DNA of 64,000 nucleotides, taken from positions 744,001 through 808,000 of the forward strand of contig JAWZYV010012263.1 in assembly GCA_038373885.1 (NCBI GenBank), in the 5' to 3' direction. The stretch comes from Cheiracanthium punctorium. Lineage: Eukaryota; Arthropoda; Arachnida; Araneae; Cheiracanthiidae. Below the pieces are notes generated by a model, which was not told the origin of the DNA, made no database searches, and was given only the letters and a program-made list of their open reading frames with translations. The stretch's first letter is position 1, and the number at the start of each line of letters is the position of its first letter. The position numbers and the translations under genes are program-made. Below, piece after piece: positions 22,449 through 34,613 of the stretch.

Positions 22449-23205
22449 TACAATAATAAACGAAACAATTGTGCCTTTTATGAAACTAACAGAAAAAAAT
22501 CTTAAACATGGATTTTCACAGATTTTATTTTTCCTTAAAGTATTGTAACTGATACGGCTTTATCGTATTTTTTTGTATGGTTTTGGTTTTTTTTTTTTAC
22601 TTACTGTATAGTATAGCTTGTAAAGAGAGTTTTTAAAAATTTTGAAGTCCTTACGTACATCCTCTCATAAAAGTAATCATTTTCCATGTTTGTATCATTT
22701 TAAAGTAATGTTCTTCATAAAACGTGAATCATGTAGTATGTAATAGAAACTTCTAGTATTTCTTCCGAGCTGTGTTTTTTGTAAAAAACAATTAGTTATT
22801 CACTAAACTAAAGAAGCAAAATCTTTACTGGATTACTTTTTCAGCGATTGAAATTAGTTTATTTGTGTACCGAAATCGCGGGATTTTTTTTTCGAACTAC
22901 AGTTCTAACAGTTAACAGAGCGAGTCGAACCGGAAACAAGATTTTTTTTTAGTATGTATCGTATTTTGGCTTTCCGATTTTACATTTTCTCATTTATTTA
23001 TAGATTCTTTCGGAATTTGTGTCCAAATGCCGAATAAATCAGAGGATCATACTTTATTTTTGGACCACTGAAAAGATTCGCTGGTCACCAGCCGTTTCCC
23101 TTTTGCAGCGAAGATTAATGGCGACGCTTATGTTTTCGGTGTCAAGAATGATTTGCGCGGAGGCAGTCCATTGCAAGAAATAATCAGAATGCAGAATTAT
23201 TTTCT
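22449..23205. other. Non-coding stretch
   Basis: I see nothing supportable. Confidence 0.5.
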
Positions 23206-23212
23206 GAATTCG

Positions 23213-23790
23213 CTGAGAGACTTAGAATGGGTAAATATGTAAAGCTGCATTTACTTGGTCTCCGTTTCGAGAGATAATGAGAGTACAGGATTAATTTATT
23301 TAACCCTTCTGAGATACTTGGAAGTGGGGTAAATATGTAAAATTGCTTTCACTCAGTTCATTTCGGGAAATAGCAGAATTATTTTTTGAACCCACTGAGA
23401 GACTTGGAATAGGTAAATATGTAAAGCTGCACTTACTTGGTCTCCGTTTATAGAAATAATAAGAGTACAGGATTTACTTTTTAACCCTTCTTAGATACTT
23501 GGAAGTGGATAAATACGTAAAATTGCTTTCACTGGGCTCTTTACGGGAAACAGCAGGATTGTTTTTTGAACCCGTTGAGAGACTTGGAGTGGGTAAATAC
23601 GCAAAGTTACATTTACTCGATCTCCGTTTCGAGGAATAATGAGAGTACAGAATTAATTTTTTTCAACCGTTCTGAGAGACTTGGAAATGGGTAAATATGT
23701 AAAGTTGCTTTCATTCAGTTCATCTAGGAAAAAAAAGCAGGATTTTTTTCTAACCCTCTAAAAGACTTGGAAATGCGTAAATATGTTCTT
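23213..23790. repeat. Tandem array of about 92-bp units with 185-bp higher order
   Basis: A GAGACTTGGAA-GGGTAAATATGTAAA core recurs near 23213, 23311, 23396, 23490, 23576, 23671 and 23762. Alternate units share more with each other (AAGCTGCATTTACTTGGTCTC versus AAATTGCTTTCACTCAGTTC), so the real repeating unit is a pair of about 185 bp. Confidence 0.85.
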
Positions 23791-26110
23791 CAAGTACAGG
23801 CAGTTGCCTACGTAAGAGGGGGAAGGGGATTGTTTTCGAGTTTGAAAGTTTAAATCTGCCTTTTGAAAGTAGCAGCTTATCATTTGTAGGAATAACCAGT
23901 TTTTATTGAGAAATTTTCCGACCGATGTTGTACAGGTTTGATCGTTTCAGGTTATAATCCGAAGCACATTTTCTCCAACGGCAAAATGTAATGGCATATT
24001 CGTGAATTTATTGTCAATATGGCGTTTTTTGTTTTATTTCTCTTGGCTTTTCTATCACCGGATAAAATTCTATGTTGGTAATCAACTTCAGTATATTTTA
24101 TTTTATATTCATATGTTTTCTCTAAATAATGATTACTGATTAGCTTCCTTTTCAGAAAGTAACTATTACAAACCAGAATAGTGAAACTGGTTTATGGCAC
24201 TAGTTATTTTGGAGAATCATCTAGCTGAAATATGTGGGTAGATTTTACAGAAGAATAAAATAAAATGATTTAGTTGTTAATTTTGTTTTAAGAACGATAG
24301 TGATAGGAGTCCGTTTTTGATGTCTGATACGAAATCCTCTTCTTGATCTAAATTACATTTAGCAAACGTTTTTGTTCATACTAATCGCAATAGTCCTCCA
24401 TTTATGTAGTATTTGTACGGTAAAGGGAAGAAATGATCTGATTGGCTGCTTTTAGTGTAACTGAATCTTCACAGTAATGGTAACGAGTGAAAAATCTGTT
24501 GTAAATGTTGGTAAACATGTTCTTACTGACAGTACGTGAAGTTACTGACGAACTTACTGACAGTAACGTGATGCACATTTTCGGTGCATTCAAAGTCCCA
24601 AGATTGTAAGCAACGCTAGGGAATGGGATCTTCATAGATTTGTCTTTGCAACAATGGGAGCGACTAGTCTAAACGTAGTTTCAAAATGCGAAATATAAAA
24701 GAATGACCCTTTCTTTGGAAATGTTCTGCACACGCAACTTAACATAGGACACAATGTTAATCTGCTTAATAGGAGACCCCATAATGAAATGACCAACATC
24801 TTCAGCCCTCGTTGTGGTCGTCAAGCCTCAAGTAGGCCCCTGACACGGCCATTACAAAGAAAAAGAAAATTAGTTATCTAAAGTTGAAGGTTTATTATTG
24901 TGAAATCCCGTTCACAGAGAACGGAATTTCACCCTCTCAATTAATTAAAGCCTGATCTCAGAGTTTTTGCGCTTTTGAGCTAACCGGAGCTAGAAGATTT
25001 TACATGAAAAAGAACCCGAATTTTATATTGCATGTTAAAATCCTTCCATGAAACCGAAGTAGTGAAATTCGATGAACTTTGAAGCGCTGAAATAGATATA
25101 TTTTATCAATGATTCTTTTGAGAGTTAGAGACTTGTTTTTCTGAGAGAAGGATAAACCGTGCCTTAAAGAATATAGTCGAGATAAACACAGAACAAAAAT
25201 AAATGAAAGATAGAGGAGAAAACGGAATGTTTCTGTTCAAAAGAGAAAGTTAATGCAACAAAGGGGAGAAAAACAGCGTATGCCGAATATAAATGAGCAA
25301 AAGTAATAGTGAAAAGGTTCTATTTGATTTGAAAAGCTATTAAAAATTAAGTAAAAATGAAAAGCAATTCGAAAAAGGGCGGTTTTAAAAATCAACTATT
25401 TCAAAATTAATCAATTTTCTCAAAATCAGTTTTCTATACGTCTCATGTATCTCTCTTTTATTTTCCAGATTATTCATTCGTTTCAGTTGCAAACTTTATT
25501 TTGGAAACCCCAAAAATACGCTTAATGCATAAAAACAAACCTGAAAAGCAAGTTAACAAGTTAAACACCTACAACTAGTGTTTATTCCCATCTCTATTAT
25601 AAATACAAATGAACCGAAAATGTATTAGTAGAAGAAAAAGAAAATCAGAATTTCAGCTGCATCGTTAGCATATATATTAGATTTACTAGCTCAAATTTTA
25701 TAAATTTTACCACCTTACAGTAAGATTTAGCAATAAAGCTACCCATCCACAAAAATACAAAAGTCATCTGAAGAAAAGAGACACATTTAACTGGAAAGGA
25801 AAAGAAAAAGAAAACTAAATGGTCATGTATCTTGGGCTAATCCACACGGGAGTACTTTGAAGATCGTGATTTTCATCGTCTTTTCCCCCAATCAGAGACT
25901 CGATTTCCCCAGTTTCTATTGTATTAAGACTCGGAAACGAACTAGATGGGCACTTCTGAAAAAGAGATTGGAATATAAAGTCGACACCACCTCAAGATTT
26001 GTGACTTAACTACTATTTTAAGTTTAACAGAAAATTCTGATGAAAAGCTTCTGGGAACAGTTGCTGGTTAGTACTTATTATTGACTGTCAATCTGATTTT
26101 GCATCCCTGA
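23791..26110. other. Non-coding stretch with a SINE tail fragment
   Basis: No gene seen. CCATAATGAAATGACCAACATCTTC followed by CCTGACACGGCC at about 24778-24850 resembles the tail of the SINE at 34614-34830 (plus strand), diverged. Confidence 0.45.
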
Positions 26111-26113
26111 CGC

Positions 26114-26137
26114 TTATATATATATATATATATATAT
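26114..26137. repeat. TA microsatellite
   Basis: An uninterrupted TA run sits just before the Penelope-like frame and may mark the truncated 5' border of that element. Confidence 0.85.
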
Positions 26138-26147
26138 TGTAATTCTT

Positions 26148-28121
26148 GTGACATTATCTTTTATGTTTTATAAGAAATTCCAAGCTCTTCTTCCGGTTAG
26201 GTCTTCCCTCGGTTCTGTCAGTCCTCTTGTTCAGGACACTGTTGTTAATTTGTCTTCGCATGTTTTAACTGATTCTCAGAGAGATGCTCTTAGTTTAGGT
26301 TTGAATTTTTCTCATGTTAGTAACGTTTCGGTTTCCAAACTTATTGCTCCTATGGAAAACTCCTTTAAAAATAGTAAACTCTCTTCTAACCAACTTGATA
26401 CTTTGAGATATCTTTTTGCTAATACTATCTCTTCAAATAATATGCATGCCAAATCTAACCTTTCTCGTTCTCAAAATACTGCTCTCAAAGAACTTAATTC
26501 TAACCCTAATTTACTCATTACTAAAACTCATAAAGGCGGTCAGACTGTTTTACTTGATAAATCTTCTTATGTTGATAGTATTAATAACATGCTAATCACT
26601 GGTCCATACACTAAATTAAATTCTGATCCTACTAACAGTCACCTTTTTTAAATTAAACACACTGTGAAGTCCTCTGTAATCTTAAATGCTCAAACTAAAC
26701 GTTTTGTTATTCCCTCTATTTCTAACTGTGCTCGTTTCTATGCCCTTCCTAAAATTCATAAACCTTCTCTTGTCTTTCGCCCCATTGTTTCTAACATTGG
26801 TACTGCTTCTTATAACCTTGCACGTTTCCTCTCGCATACTCTTTCACCTTTGACTGCTAGTAATACTCACACTGTTAAAAACTCTTATGATTTCGTTAAC
26901 AAAGTTGAACTTCTTTCTCCTACTAATTGTAAAATGCTTTCTCTTGATGTTAAATCTTTATTTACTAATGTTCCTATCCAAGGTGAGATTGACTGTTTGG
27001 AAAAGCGTTTACGCTAGTTTCATTATTCTTCTATTGAGATTAAAGAGTTTATAGCTTTAGTAAGAGTTTGTATTAAACAAACTGCTTTCATTTTTAATAG
27101 CTCTTTCTATAAACAAACCGAGGGTCTTGCTATGGGTAATTCTCTCTCACCTCTCTTGTGTGATATTTATATGCATTATTTTGAAGAGTAGCTCTTCAAG
27201 GTCTTTAATTTTCCGTGCTGGGTCAGATATGTTGACGATACTTTCGTTCTAGTGGATTCCAATTGTGATATTTTTAATTTACTTTTGATTGTTAATTCTG
27301 TTGATCCGTGTATCCAACTTACTCTAGAAGAGGAGTGCAACAATTCTTTACCTTTTTTGGATGTTCTTGTTTATAGGAATCCTGACGGTTTCTCTACTTC
27401 TGTTTTCCGCAAACCCTTTTCTATATCTTTACCTCCTCATGCCCTATCTAATCATCCTTACCAGCAAAAACTTTCTGCTTTTTACACTTTTGTGTTTCGT
27501 GCTATCAAAATTTGCTCTGATTCTTCTTCTCTTAATAATGAGATTAGCTACTTAAAATCCTTAGCTGTTTCTCGTGGTTTTAGCCCCTCTATTATTGATA
27601 AAGCTGTTTCTAAATTTAATAAGCCTATTACTTCTACTAATACTATTAATTTTCACAACGAATTAATTGTACTACCTTTCTTTTCACCTTTATGCTACAA
27701 AATTTCTAAACTTCTCAAAAATTTCGGTTTCAAAGTCATTTTTAAACCTTTTAATAAACTTAAATTTTCTTCCCTTAAAGATCCTATTCCTACTGAGAAC
27801 CGTTGGGGTGTTTATTATATTCCTTGTGGATCTTGTGATTTGGGCTATATTGGTCAGACCAGAAGAGCTCTCAAATTTAGGCTCAAAGAGCATGAGAGAT
27901 ATGTTTCTAAGCACGAACTTTCCAAATCTTCTATTGCCTCACATTGTTGGAATTCCAATCATCGTTTTCAGTTCTCTAAGGCTAAGATTTTATGCACTCC
28001 TCAGTCTTTGTCCCATCTTGATTTTTTGGAAGGTTTTTCCATTACCCAGCACTTAGAACGTCTTGTGAACGATGGTTCTTCCGTTCCTTTCGTTCATTCT
28101 GATTGGAAGCTGCTGTTGTAA
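26148..28121 (+). pseudogene. Penelope-like reverse transcriptase / GIY-YIG endonuclease with three stops
   Basis: This is the single protein of a Penelope-like element, which copies its RNA into DNA at a nicked chromosomal site. About 658 codons lie in one frame, broken only by stops at 26649 (TAA), 27015 (TAG) and 27189 (TAG), with no frameshift. The reverse transcriptase domain shows FYALPKIHKP (near codon 197), DVKSLFTNVP (near 266), GLAMGNSLSPLLCD (from codon 326) and the catalytic RYVDD (YVDD at 27228-27239, codons 361-364). A GIY-YIG nuclease follows near the C-terminus, with GVYYI at 27807-27821, YIG at 27846-27854, then RR..L..R..EH. The order RT then GIY-YIG is that of canonical Penelope-like elements. 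The first in-frame ATG is at 26163, and the N-terminus may be incomplete. Catalytic residues survive, so inactivation by point mutation looks fairly recent. Confidence 0.9.
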
Positions 28122-28592
28122 TGTTCTATTCACTTTCTTCGTGTACTCCCCCCCCTCCCACTTTTTTCTTTTTCTTTCGTTCCCTTTCCCCCTCTATTCT
28201 TTTATTTTGTTTGCCCCCCCTCTCTTTTTTTATGTGTGTGTACGTGCGTTTCTGTGTTTCCTTTACGTTTTTTTAAATAAATAATTATATTAACAAAAAA
28301 ATTGTATATTGTGCTGTCCTGTTCGTGGTTTAAAAAAAAAATTATTGTGTTTTTTATGTTTTGTTTTTTGTTATTTTGTTTGTTCTGTTTTCTCTTTTTT
28401 TTGTGTGTGTTTGTATTCGTGTGTTCCTCCTTTTTTTATTTTTTTATTTTTGTATTTTTTGTGCTTCTTTCCTTTCCTTTTTATCCCTTAATTTTTTCCC
28501 TCTCCGTGGTTTTGTTCGACTTTTCTTTGCCCTTGTGGCAACTTGCTTGCTTGTTTATCTCTTTTCAGTTCCCTGTGTTCCTTGCGACGAAG

Positions 28593-28645
28593 GACTTGGA
28601 CTGATGAAGGTCAAAACAATTTTTGACCGAAACGTGCTTATCTTC
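28593..28645 (+). ncRNA. Hammerhead-ribozyme-like motif of the Penelope-like element
   Basis: CTGATGA at 28601-28607 is followed after one base by helix II: GGTCAAAA (28609-28616), loop CAAT and TTTTGACC (28621-28628), eight perfect pairs. GAAAC follows directly at 28629-28633. The core and helix II are exact. Helix III (CGTGCTTA) and helix I are not clearly closed in the monomer, as is often the case for the Penelope type, which may act as a dimer. A small TCCTT / AAGGA hairpin precedes it at 28578-28593. Confidence 0.75.
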
Positions 28646-28700
28646 TTACCTATAACTTCTTATGTGTGTTTTTTACAAAGTTTTTTATTTACTTTATCAA

Positions 28701-29943
28701 TAGATTATCCTGCGTGCTCTTTCATTTAAATCTTTCATCGAAATCTTTACACCATTTGGGTCTCAGTAACAATGAAATAGTTGTCTACGATCAAGAACTT
28801 ACTCATGTAACTTTTTATCAGTTCAATTTTGCTTCATTTACTGTAAAATAATAGTGTTTTTCGGGGGAAGGAGTGGGCTAGGGAACAACGTAAATACGTT
28901 CCTGGAAAAAAAAAAAAAAACAACGAACTGTGCAAAACGAGACGCAGAATTCATGCAAAATAAAAGGATGCGTTTAGTTAAAATCTAAAACGTGTTAACA
29001 CCGGGCTACACTTCTTCTGAAAAACATCTTCCATTCACTATTCATTGCCCTATCTGTTGTCCCATTCATTCAATACTTTTGTTAAACCATGAAGTCTTGT
29101 CCAGAATTCAGTTTTTCTAAAATTTAAATTTTCTTTTCCAAACTAATTGTCTGTTTTTGCTCGGAAATCTATTTTCCATCTGTTGACCCGATTATTAACG
29201 AAATTGAAAAGATTGAATGAATGAAAATTGTTGTCCATATTATATAACTATCACACGGAAACATCCTGCCACACTTACTTTCACGTTAAACAGCTTTGCA
29301 AGAATGTCCAGATGAAGTAACTTTCTGTAAGTCTGTATAACCATTGAATCTGATTGCGTCTATAGATATGACGCACTCTTGTAGCTAAGTTTGAGGCTTT
29401 CTTTCTGGCCCCTTGCTCTTTCGCTGTCACTCTCATTAGATCCAAAGAGGTTAAAATAAAATCGAATCTGACCCTCCTCGCATATCTTCTTTCCTTCCTT
29501 TTATTATTATTATTCGATGTCTTTTCTTAACTAGCTATCTCGAGAAAAATGTATTACTTTAAAGCGAGAACCCTAGAAATGAGTTCGGGCTCATTTTTTA
29601 AAGCCCGAGCCCGAGTACTTCCAATCCGAGCCCTCCCGAGCCCGAAATCTCAGTTAATAGATAAATAAATGACTTAATTGACAGAATATCATAAAATTTG
29701 CCGTTGGCGCAAACTAAAGATAAATATAATAGAAAAATTTAATGCACTTTCTAATTCTTTATATTCAAGTTTATCAAATAATAATTATTTATTTATTTCT
29801 CCCATGAATCATTTTTTGAAATTTGTTTACTAGGAGTATGTTCAATAAAGGAAAAATTTCTAACGACCCCGAACACAATCGTGAATTTCAGAGCGGTGAT
29901 GAGACGGGATGAGATAGTGGTGAGACGGGATAAGTTAGTGATG
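28701..29943. other. Non-coding stretch
   Basis: No gene seen. GAGCCCGA repeats with a self-complementary GGGCTC / GAGCCC arrangement at 29587-29650 may be a short foldback. Confidence 0.5.
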
Positions 29944-30403
29944 AAAGTCTTTCTCGTTATTCTGAGTTAAAAGACAGACTATCGTTGTATGAGATAATTG
30001 TCGGATTTTGTATTGAATTTAATTATGGTGGAAACAGTCTATTTCTTTTTTGTGTGTAAATGAACTATAATAAGTTTAGCTGTATTCACTCTTTATTAAT
30101 CTGTGCTAACACTTAATCCCACAAAATGTGACAGTGTGACACTCATTCAAAATGTAAATCAATCAAGATAAAAAAAGTCTTTCTCGTTATTCTGAGTTAA
30201 AAGACAGACTATCGTTGTATGAGATAATTGTCGGATTTTGTATTGAATTTAATTATGGTGGAAACAGTCTATTTCTTTTTTGTGTGTAAATGAACTATAA
30301 TAAGTTTAGCTGTATTCACTCTTTATTAATCTGTGCTAACACTTAATCCCACAAAATGTGACAGTGTGACACTCATTCAAAATGTAAATCAATCAAGATA
30401 AAC
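29944..30403. repeat. Tandem duplication, two copies of 230 bp
   Basis: AAAGTCTTTCTCGTTATTCT starts copies at 29944 and 30174 and both end in AATCAAGATAAA. The copies look identical by eye, so the duplication is recent or is maintained by conversion. Confidence 0.92.
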
Positions 30404-30607
30404 ATTTTTTTTTCTTCATTTAAAAGAACCGCGCAGAAGATAGGCCCCTCATGTAATAAATTAGTGTTGATTAGATTGATTTTTATTTAGCAAGCCTTTT
30501 GTAGGGATACTTTCTAATAGTCATTCTTGTACTGTAACTTTCTGTCTTATGGTATTAGAATTTATCAGAGAAGCATACAATGAGGTGCTTTAACATTTGT
30601 CTTAGTC

Positions 30608-30965
30608 CGGTGGAACCTGGGAAAGTGACAACAACTTTGGTAATGGAACCACTTTTGTAAAATTCCACTTTAACTCGTAAAGAATGTACAGAAAAAAATT
30701 GGGGATGTACGCGAGAGAAAAATAACCCTGTCTCGTCTCACAAAACAGCAGTCCAGTCTCTGCAAAGCTTTGTCTCTCCTCACGTAAAATTCCTATAAAC
30801 TAATGATAAAAATGTCTTTCTTGTCTCGCCTTATCTTGCATCCATCCCTGAGAAATATTCTGTTAAGTTTCCATCCATGTAAAATGTGTAGTGAGCTGCT
30901 TAACTGCCCGAATTCATGTTTTTTAACCTGTTAAATGTGACCATTTTCCACTTTAATGTAATTAA
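30608..30965 (+). mobile_element. Old pogo-like element copy containing an old hAT MITE
   Basis: GGTGGAACCTGGGAAAGTGAC, GGTAATGGAACCACTTTTG and later TTTTTTAACCTGTTAAATGTGACCA match 55541-55750 of the better preserved pogo-like element. The match is broken at about 30701-30851 by a degenerate TAGGGATGG-type sequence (GGGGATGTACGCGAGAG to CATCCATCCCT). No terminal TA pair can be read here. Confidence 0.65.
30701..30851. mobile_element. Degenerate hAT MITE of the TAGGGATGG family
   Basis: GGGATGTACGCGAGAG at the left and TGCATCCATCCCT at the right, with CTGTCTCGTCTCACAAAA and TCTTGTCTCGCC inside, mark an old copy of the element seen intact at 22266 and 50534. Confidence 0.65.
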
Positions 30966-33900
30966 TCCAGAACATTGAATACATGATATTTTTAATGAAA
31001 ATAAATCCTGATGAGGAAACTGGGTTTATATGCCTTATGCAGAAGTGTTGAGAATCATATTCCCTCTGATAATCTCTGTCTCTCTCTCAGAACTAGAAGG
31101 CTATTTTCAATCCGCATTTTTTGTCCAGATCACTTAACAAAATATAGTAATAGTTCATCTTAGCAATCATAATTATAATTAGGTTATTATAATTAATTCA
31201 AATGATCCCCAAAGCGTAAATGAATCAGTGCACGTTTTTTTCTAGGAAATAAAAAAGAATATTCCATCATTGGGATATCTAATTAATTCTTAATGAATTA
31301 GATTATACAAGTGAAAAGAACTACATGTTTGAGACTTGCCGAAAATACAAAAAATAAGAAATTGTACGATAGGGTTTTAAATTTCTTAAACTTCAGAATA
31401 CCCTAATCTACCATTGAAATTTGTCAGGCAGTGGTCCAGTCTCTTAAACTTGGGTGCCAGAGAACACTGAAAGTAAAGCAGCGCCAACCTTGGTCAGCGC
31501 TTGTGACGGTGGACAACCTCTCTCGACTGGACCCATCTGGGACAGTGTACGTCCAAGGGTGACCTGGTGCAAGTAAAATATGTGGGGGCTTCAATGTACT
31601 CCATCTACAAATGATACGCCAATCTTGGTGCTCTCTCTCTCATCAGGAATTGGTTCAAAATTAGAAGACCACTCATAGGTGGCAGTGTTGGCCGGCCTAT
31701 TAGGCCGGCTAACACTGCCGCATTAAGAAAAGGAAAAGAAGTTTGATATTACTTATTAAACATTTAGTTATTTATGTTTTAGTTACTTATTATTTCTGTC
31801 TCGTAGAGAGCTGTATCTCACTAATTTCATTTTTTAACACAAATAAAAGCAATTTCCTGTATAAAGTTTCGCTGAAATTGTGGTGTTAAGTGCTTTTTCA
31901 ACCTCACACCTGATTTTTCTAAATTTGGCCCTTTTTATCTTTCTGTTGATTGCCAGGGATAGAATAGATCACCAAAAAAAGGTGTCATAATAACTCATAT
32001 GCATTTCATTTACTAGCCGTAGTAACCCTTTCCTCCAAATTTCCCTGACAAAAAAAGTTGGTTGCACCAGGCTGTTTATACAGAAGATCGGCTAAACCTA
32101 GACGGTGTGGTCTGAGCTTAAGGGTTAAAAACGTTAATAATAGTGCCTCGATTTTTTTTTCAACCAAATCATCGCATTACTTTTGGAACAGAACATACTC
32201 GTACTCAATTTTTGGTCTTATTAAATACTCTTAATTTCTTTACTCTGGTCTTTTGCTTACTGTCCATAAGATGTTAAGTAAAAAAAGACCTCGTATAAAA
32301 TTCTATTGCGAGTTTATTGATATTAAGGTATCCGGCATTAGAAATAAAAAGCTAAGAAAAGTATTGTTCCAGATTCATTAATTGTTAAGAAGTTTCCTTT
32401 GGGAAGAAAGCATTATTTTTATAAGTTCTCTAGGCTGGATTTTTTTTTTCTCTTTCTTTGTGTGTAAATACCGATAAATAAACGATTTAGCTTTCTAGCG
32501 CCAATCCAATGGTGTTCCGAAAAGCTCTTGTCTTCTGAAACTTCTTTGATCTGTTACTTATCGGGGCACAAATAACTCTGGATTCTTAGAAATCTTGTCA
32601 AAAACGTCGGCTGGTGTGAGTGATTCTTCACTTCCTAAACAAAGAGGGAAGAAAGGTTAAAAAAAAATTCTATTAATATACCTTTAACTGCTTCTTTTCC
32701 TCAATGGAAAATACATACAATAGCAATGAATGTGGAAGAAATACAGATTAATGTATGATGTGCCAGTTACAGATGTAATGTACTCGGATAACTGGTCATT
32801 CCAAAGCTTTGAAATGAGTTGGTTTGTACAGCATGCTCACGTTTAGGTAAGCTGACCTTTAGTTTCGCAACCGTTTAGTCTTATATGCTTACTTCCTATT
32901 ACAAAATTTGTCAAAATAAATCCAGAGTACAGTTCAAAGTAAAAAAAGAATTGAGTAAAAAAATACAAAATTTAAATTTGTATACAGCCCCTGGTCCCTA
33001 CATTCGTATTTAGGGAAATATTGTCCATACAAAAACATTGCAAACACAAAAGTTCGATATTTGTACGATCAATATTCACAGAGATATAAAACATGGCATT
33101 TAATGACTTAAACTACTTTACTCTCGTGGTTATTTACATATTTTCAGAGGCCGCAGACAGAATGGTAGAGGGAAAAAGGCAGTTTTGTGTGGAAATCAAT
33201 CTTGTTCTACAATTTATTGTAACATCGTTGACTGGATGATTCATCTACAAATGATTATTGTTTCTTGTTATGTATTGTAATTAATAATGTGGTAGCTATA
33301 TATTATTTTAATTCAATGGTCAACCGTATTTAAGGATGAGATTTCATTTTAATTATTAATGAACAATACAACTATTAACATCTTCCTTCCATAGGTCCAC
33401 ATGTGCGGACCTTTTAGTTCCACTGTTACAAAGATTCTTTAAGATTTTTTGTAGTTCTTAATGGACGTACTTATGCGTCAATTCTTTAATTCTGATTTTA
33501 ACGCATCAGAATGTGTGAATCCTACAGACAGATTTTACTTTTGTTTGCCGTTACACAAAAAAATATTTCAATAAAAATTTCCTAAGTTGAATTTGTGAAT
33601 TTTTTTTTTCGAAATTCATGTAGCTGAAAAGAACTTGTAGAACATCATTTGACAGTTTTTTTTATGGGTTATACCAAATTTTACAACTGAAACAGAGAAT
33701 TATGCTTTTATTCGAAAAATTATTTGAAAATACGTTTTTTACTTGTCGTTTTCAAGTGTAATAGGTTTATTAAAAACAATTAGAGTATGGCCTTTAATTT
33801 GAGATGCGAGATTTTTGTCGGGTCTGAAGAGGTTAAATAACTAATAATTGTATTTTTCATTAACTTAAATAATTATTTAATATTTATTAATCTAATGAAA

Positions 33901-34497
33901 TGGTAGAAACATTCTTAATACCAATAAAATCTATCTGTATGACAGATTTTCCTAAAACAGAAAGATAAATCAATACAGAATAAATACTAATGCAACCAGT
34001 TTCTCATTTGCAATGGAACATGGGACATCCCATTGTCTGTACGTTACACTACACTGCGCATACAAGCCAACAAAATTTGTTGAATGTATATTTTATTAAA
34101 CATGCGATTCACCAAACTGGCTTCATCCAAAATAGGAGAGAAAGAAAAATAATGAAATGATGCCTTATAATTAATTCTGGTTCATACGGAATTTTTATCA
34201 ATTAATCAATCAACTTTAAAAACTCCCCTGCTAACCTCGCTACCCTGTTGAAATGGTAGGCATTTTACCTGTGTGTGTGTCTAATTGACTTAGTTTGTGT
34301 ATAAATAGAAATGATACCTTATGTCTAGATAATCAGTGACTCTCGTTTTAGATATTATCAGTAATTATCACTACGGCAGGAATTTCGTTCATTTATCTTC
34401 TCTCCCCCCCCCTTTCTGTACGGGTTGATTCAACCCATGCTGGGTTAAAAGGAGAAAATATGTTAGTTACTCTTACTGCAGCCATCGCAGTATCCTC

Positions 34498-34500
<3 letters not shown>
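30966..34500. other. Non-coding stretch
   Basis: No gene seen over about 3.5 kb. The palindrome at 31681-31719 is listed separately. 32940-33080 resembles parts of the mariner MITE family at 16136. No frame exceeds the chance level. Confidence 0.5.
31681..31719. repeat. 39-nt near-perfect GC-rich palindrome
   Basis: GGCAGTGTTGGCCGGCCTA is followed by one base and its complement TAGGCCGGCTAACACTGCC. The only non-Watson-Crick position is G opposite T, which would pair as G-U in RNA. The outer CAGTGTTGG/CTAACACTG resembles hAT ends like those at 44282-45994, so this might be a collapsed pair of hAT termini. Confidence 0.8.

Positions 34501-34501
<1 letters not shown>

Positions 34502-34536
<35 letters not shown>
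34502..34536. repeat. A35 homopolymer
   Basis: Thirty-five consecutive A residues lie about 80 bp upstream of the SINE. This may be the tail of an earlier retroposon. Confidence 0.9.
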
Positions 34537-34539
<3 letters not shown>

Positions 34540-34613
34540 CTTTATAAATACTGAACTAAAATGCTCTTCTGCTTCAGCAGTTGTTAAATGTCTCTTTAGA
34601 TGTTAAAGAGTTT

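Larger units (their letters stand above)
26138..28700 (+). mobile_element. Penelope-like retroelement
   Basis: The element consists of one long decayed frame (26148-28121), a T-rich 3' region (28140-28580) and a hammerhead-like motif (28593-28645) followed by ATGTGTGTTTTTTACAAAGT, the block shared with the inverted repeats at 7364-8001. The left border lies at a TA run and no 5' LTR is seen, so it is probably 5' truncated. The right border is not defined. Confidence 0.8.

Noticed and set aside
26037..26060. CTGATGAAAAGCTTCTGGG as another hammerhead
   Set aside because: CTGATGA is present, but no helix II closes and no GAAA follows at the right distance.
27361..28056. Second and third frames inside the Penelope region
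   Set aside because: They are shadows of the reverse transcriptase/GIY-YIG frame.
28072..28729. Overlapping hydrophobic frames (Phe/Leu-rich) as membrane proteins
   Set aside because: They are translations of the T-rich 3' region of the Penelope-like element.
31008..31030. CTGATGAGGAAACTGGG as a hammerhead
   Set aside because: There is no room for helix II between CTGATGA and GAAA.
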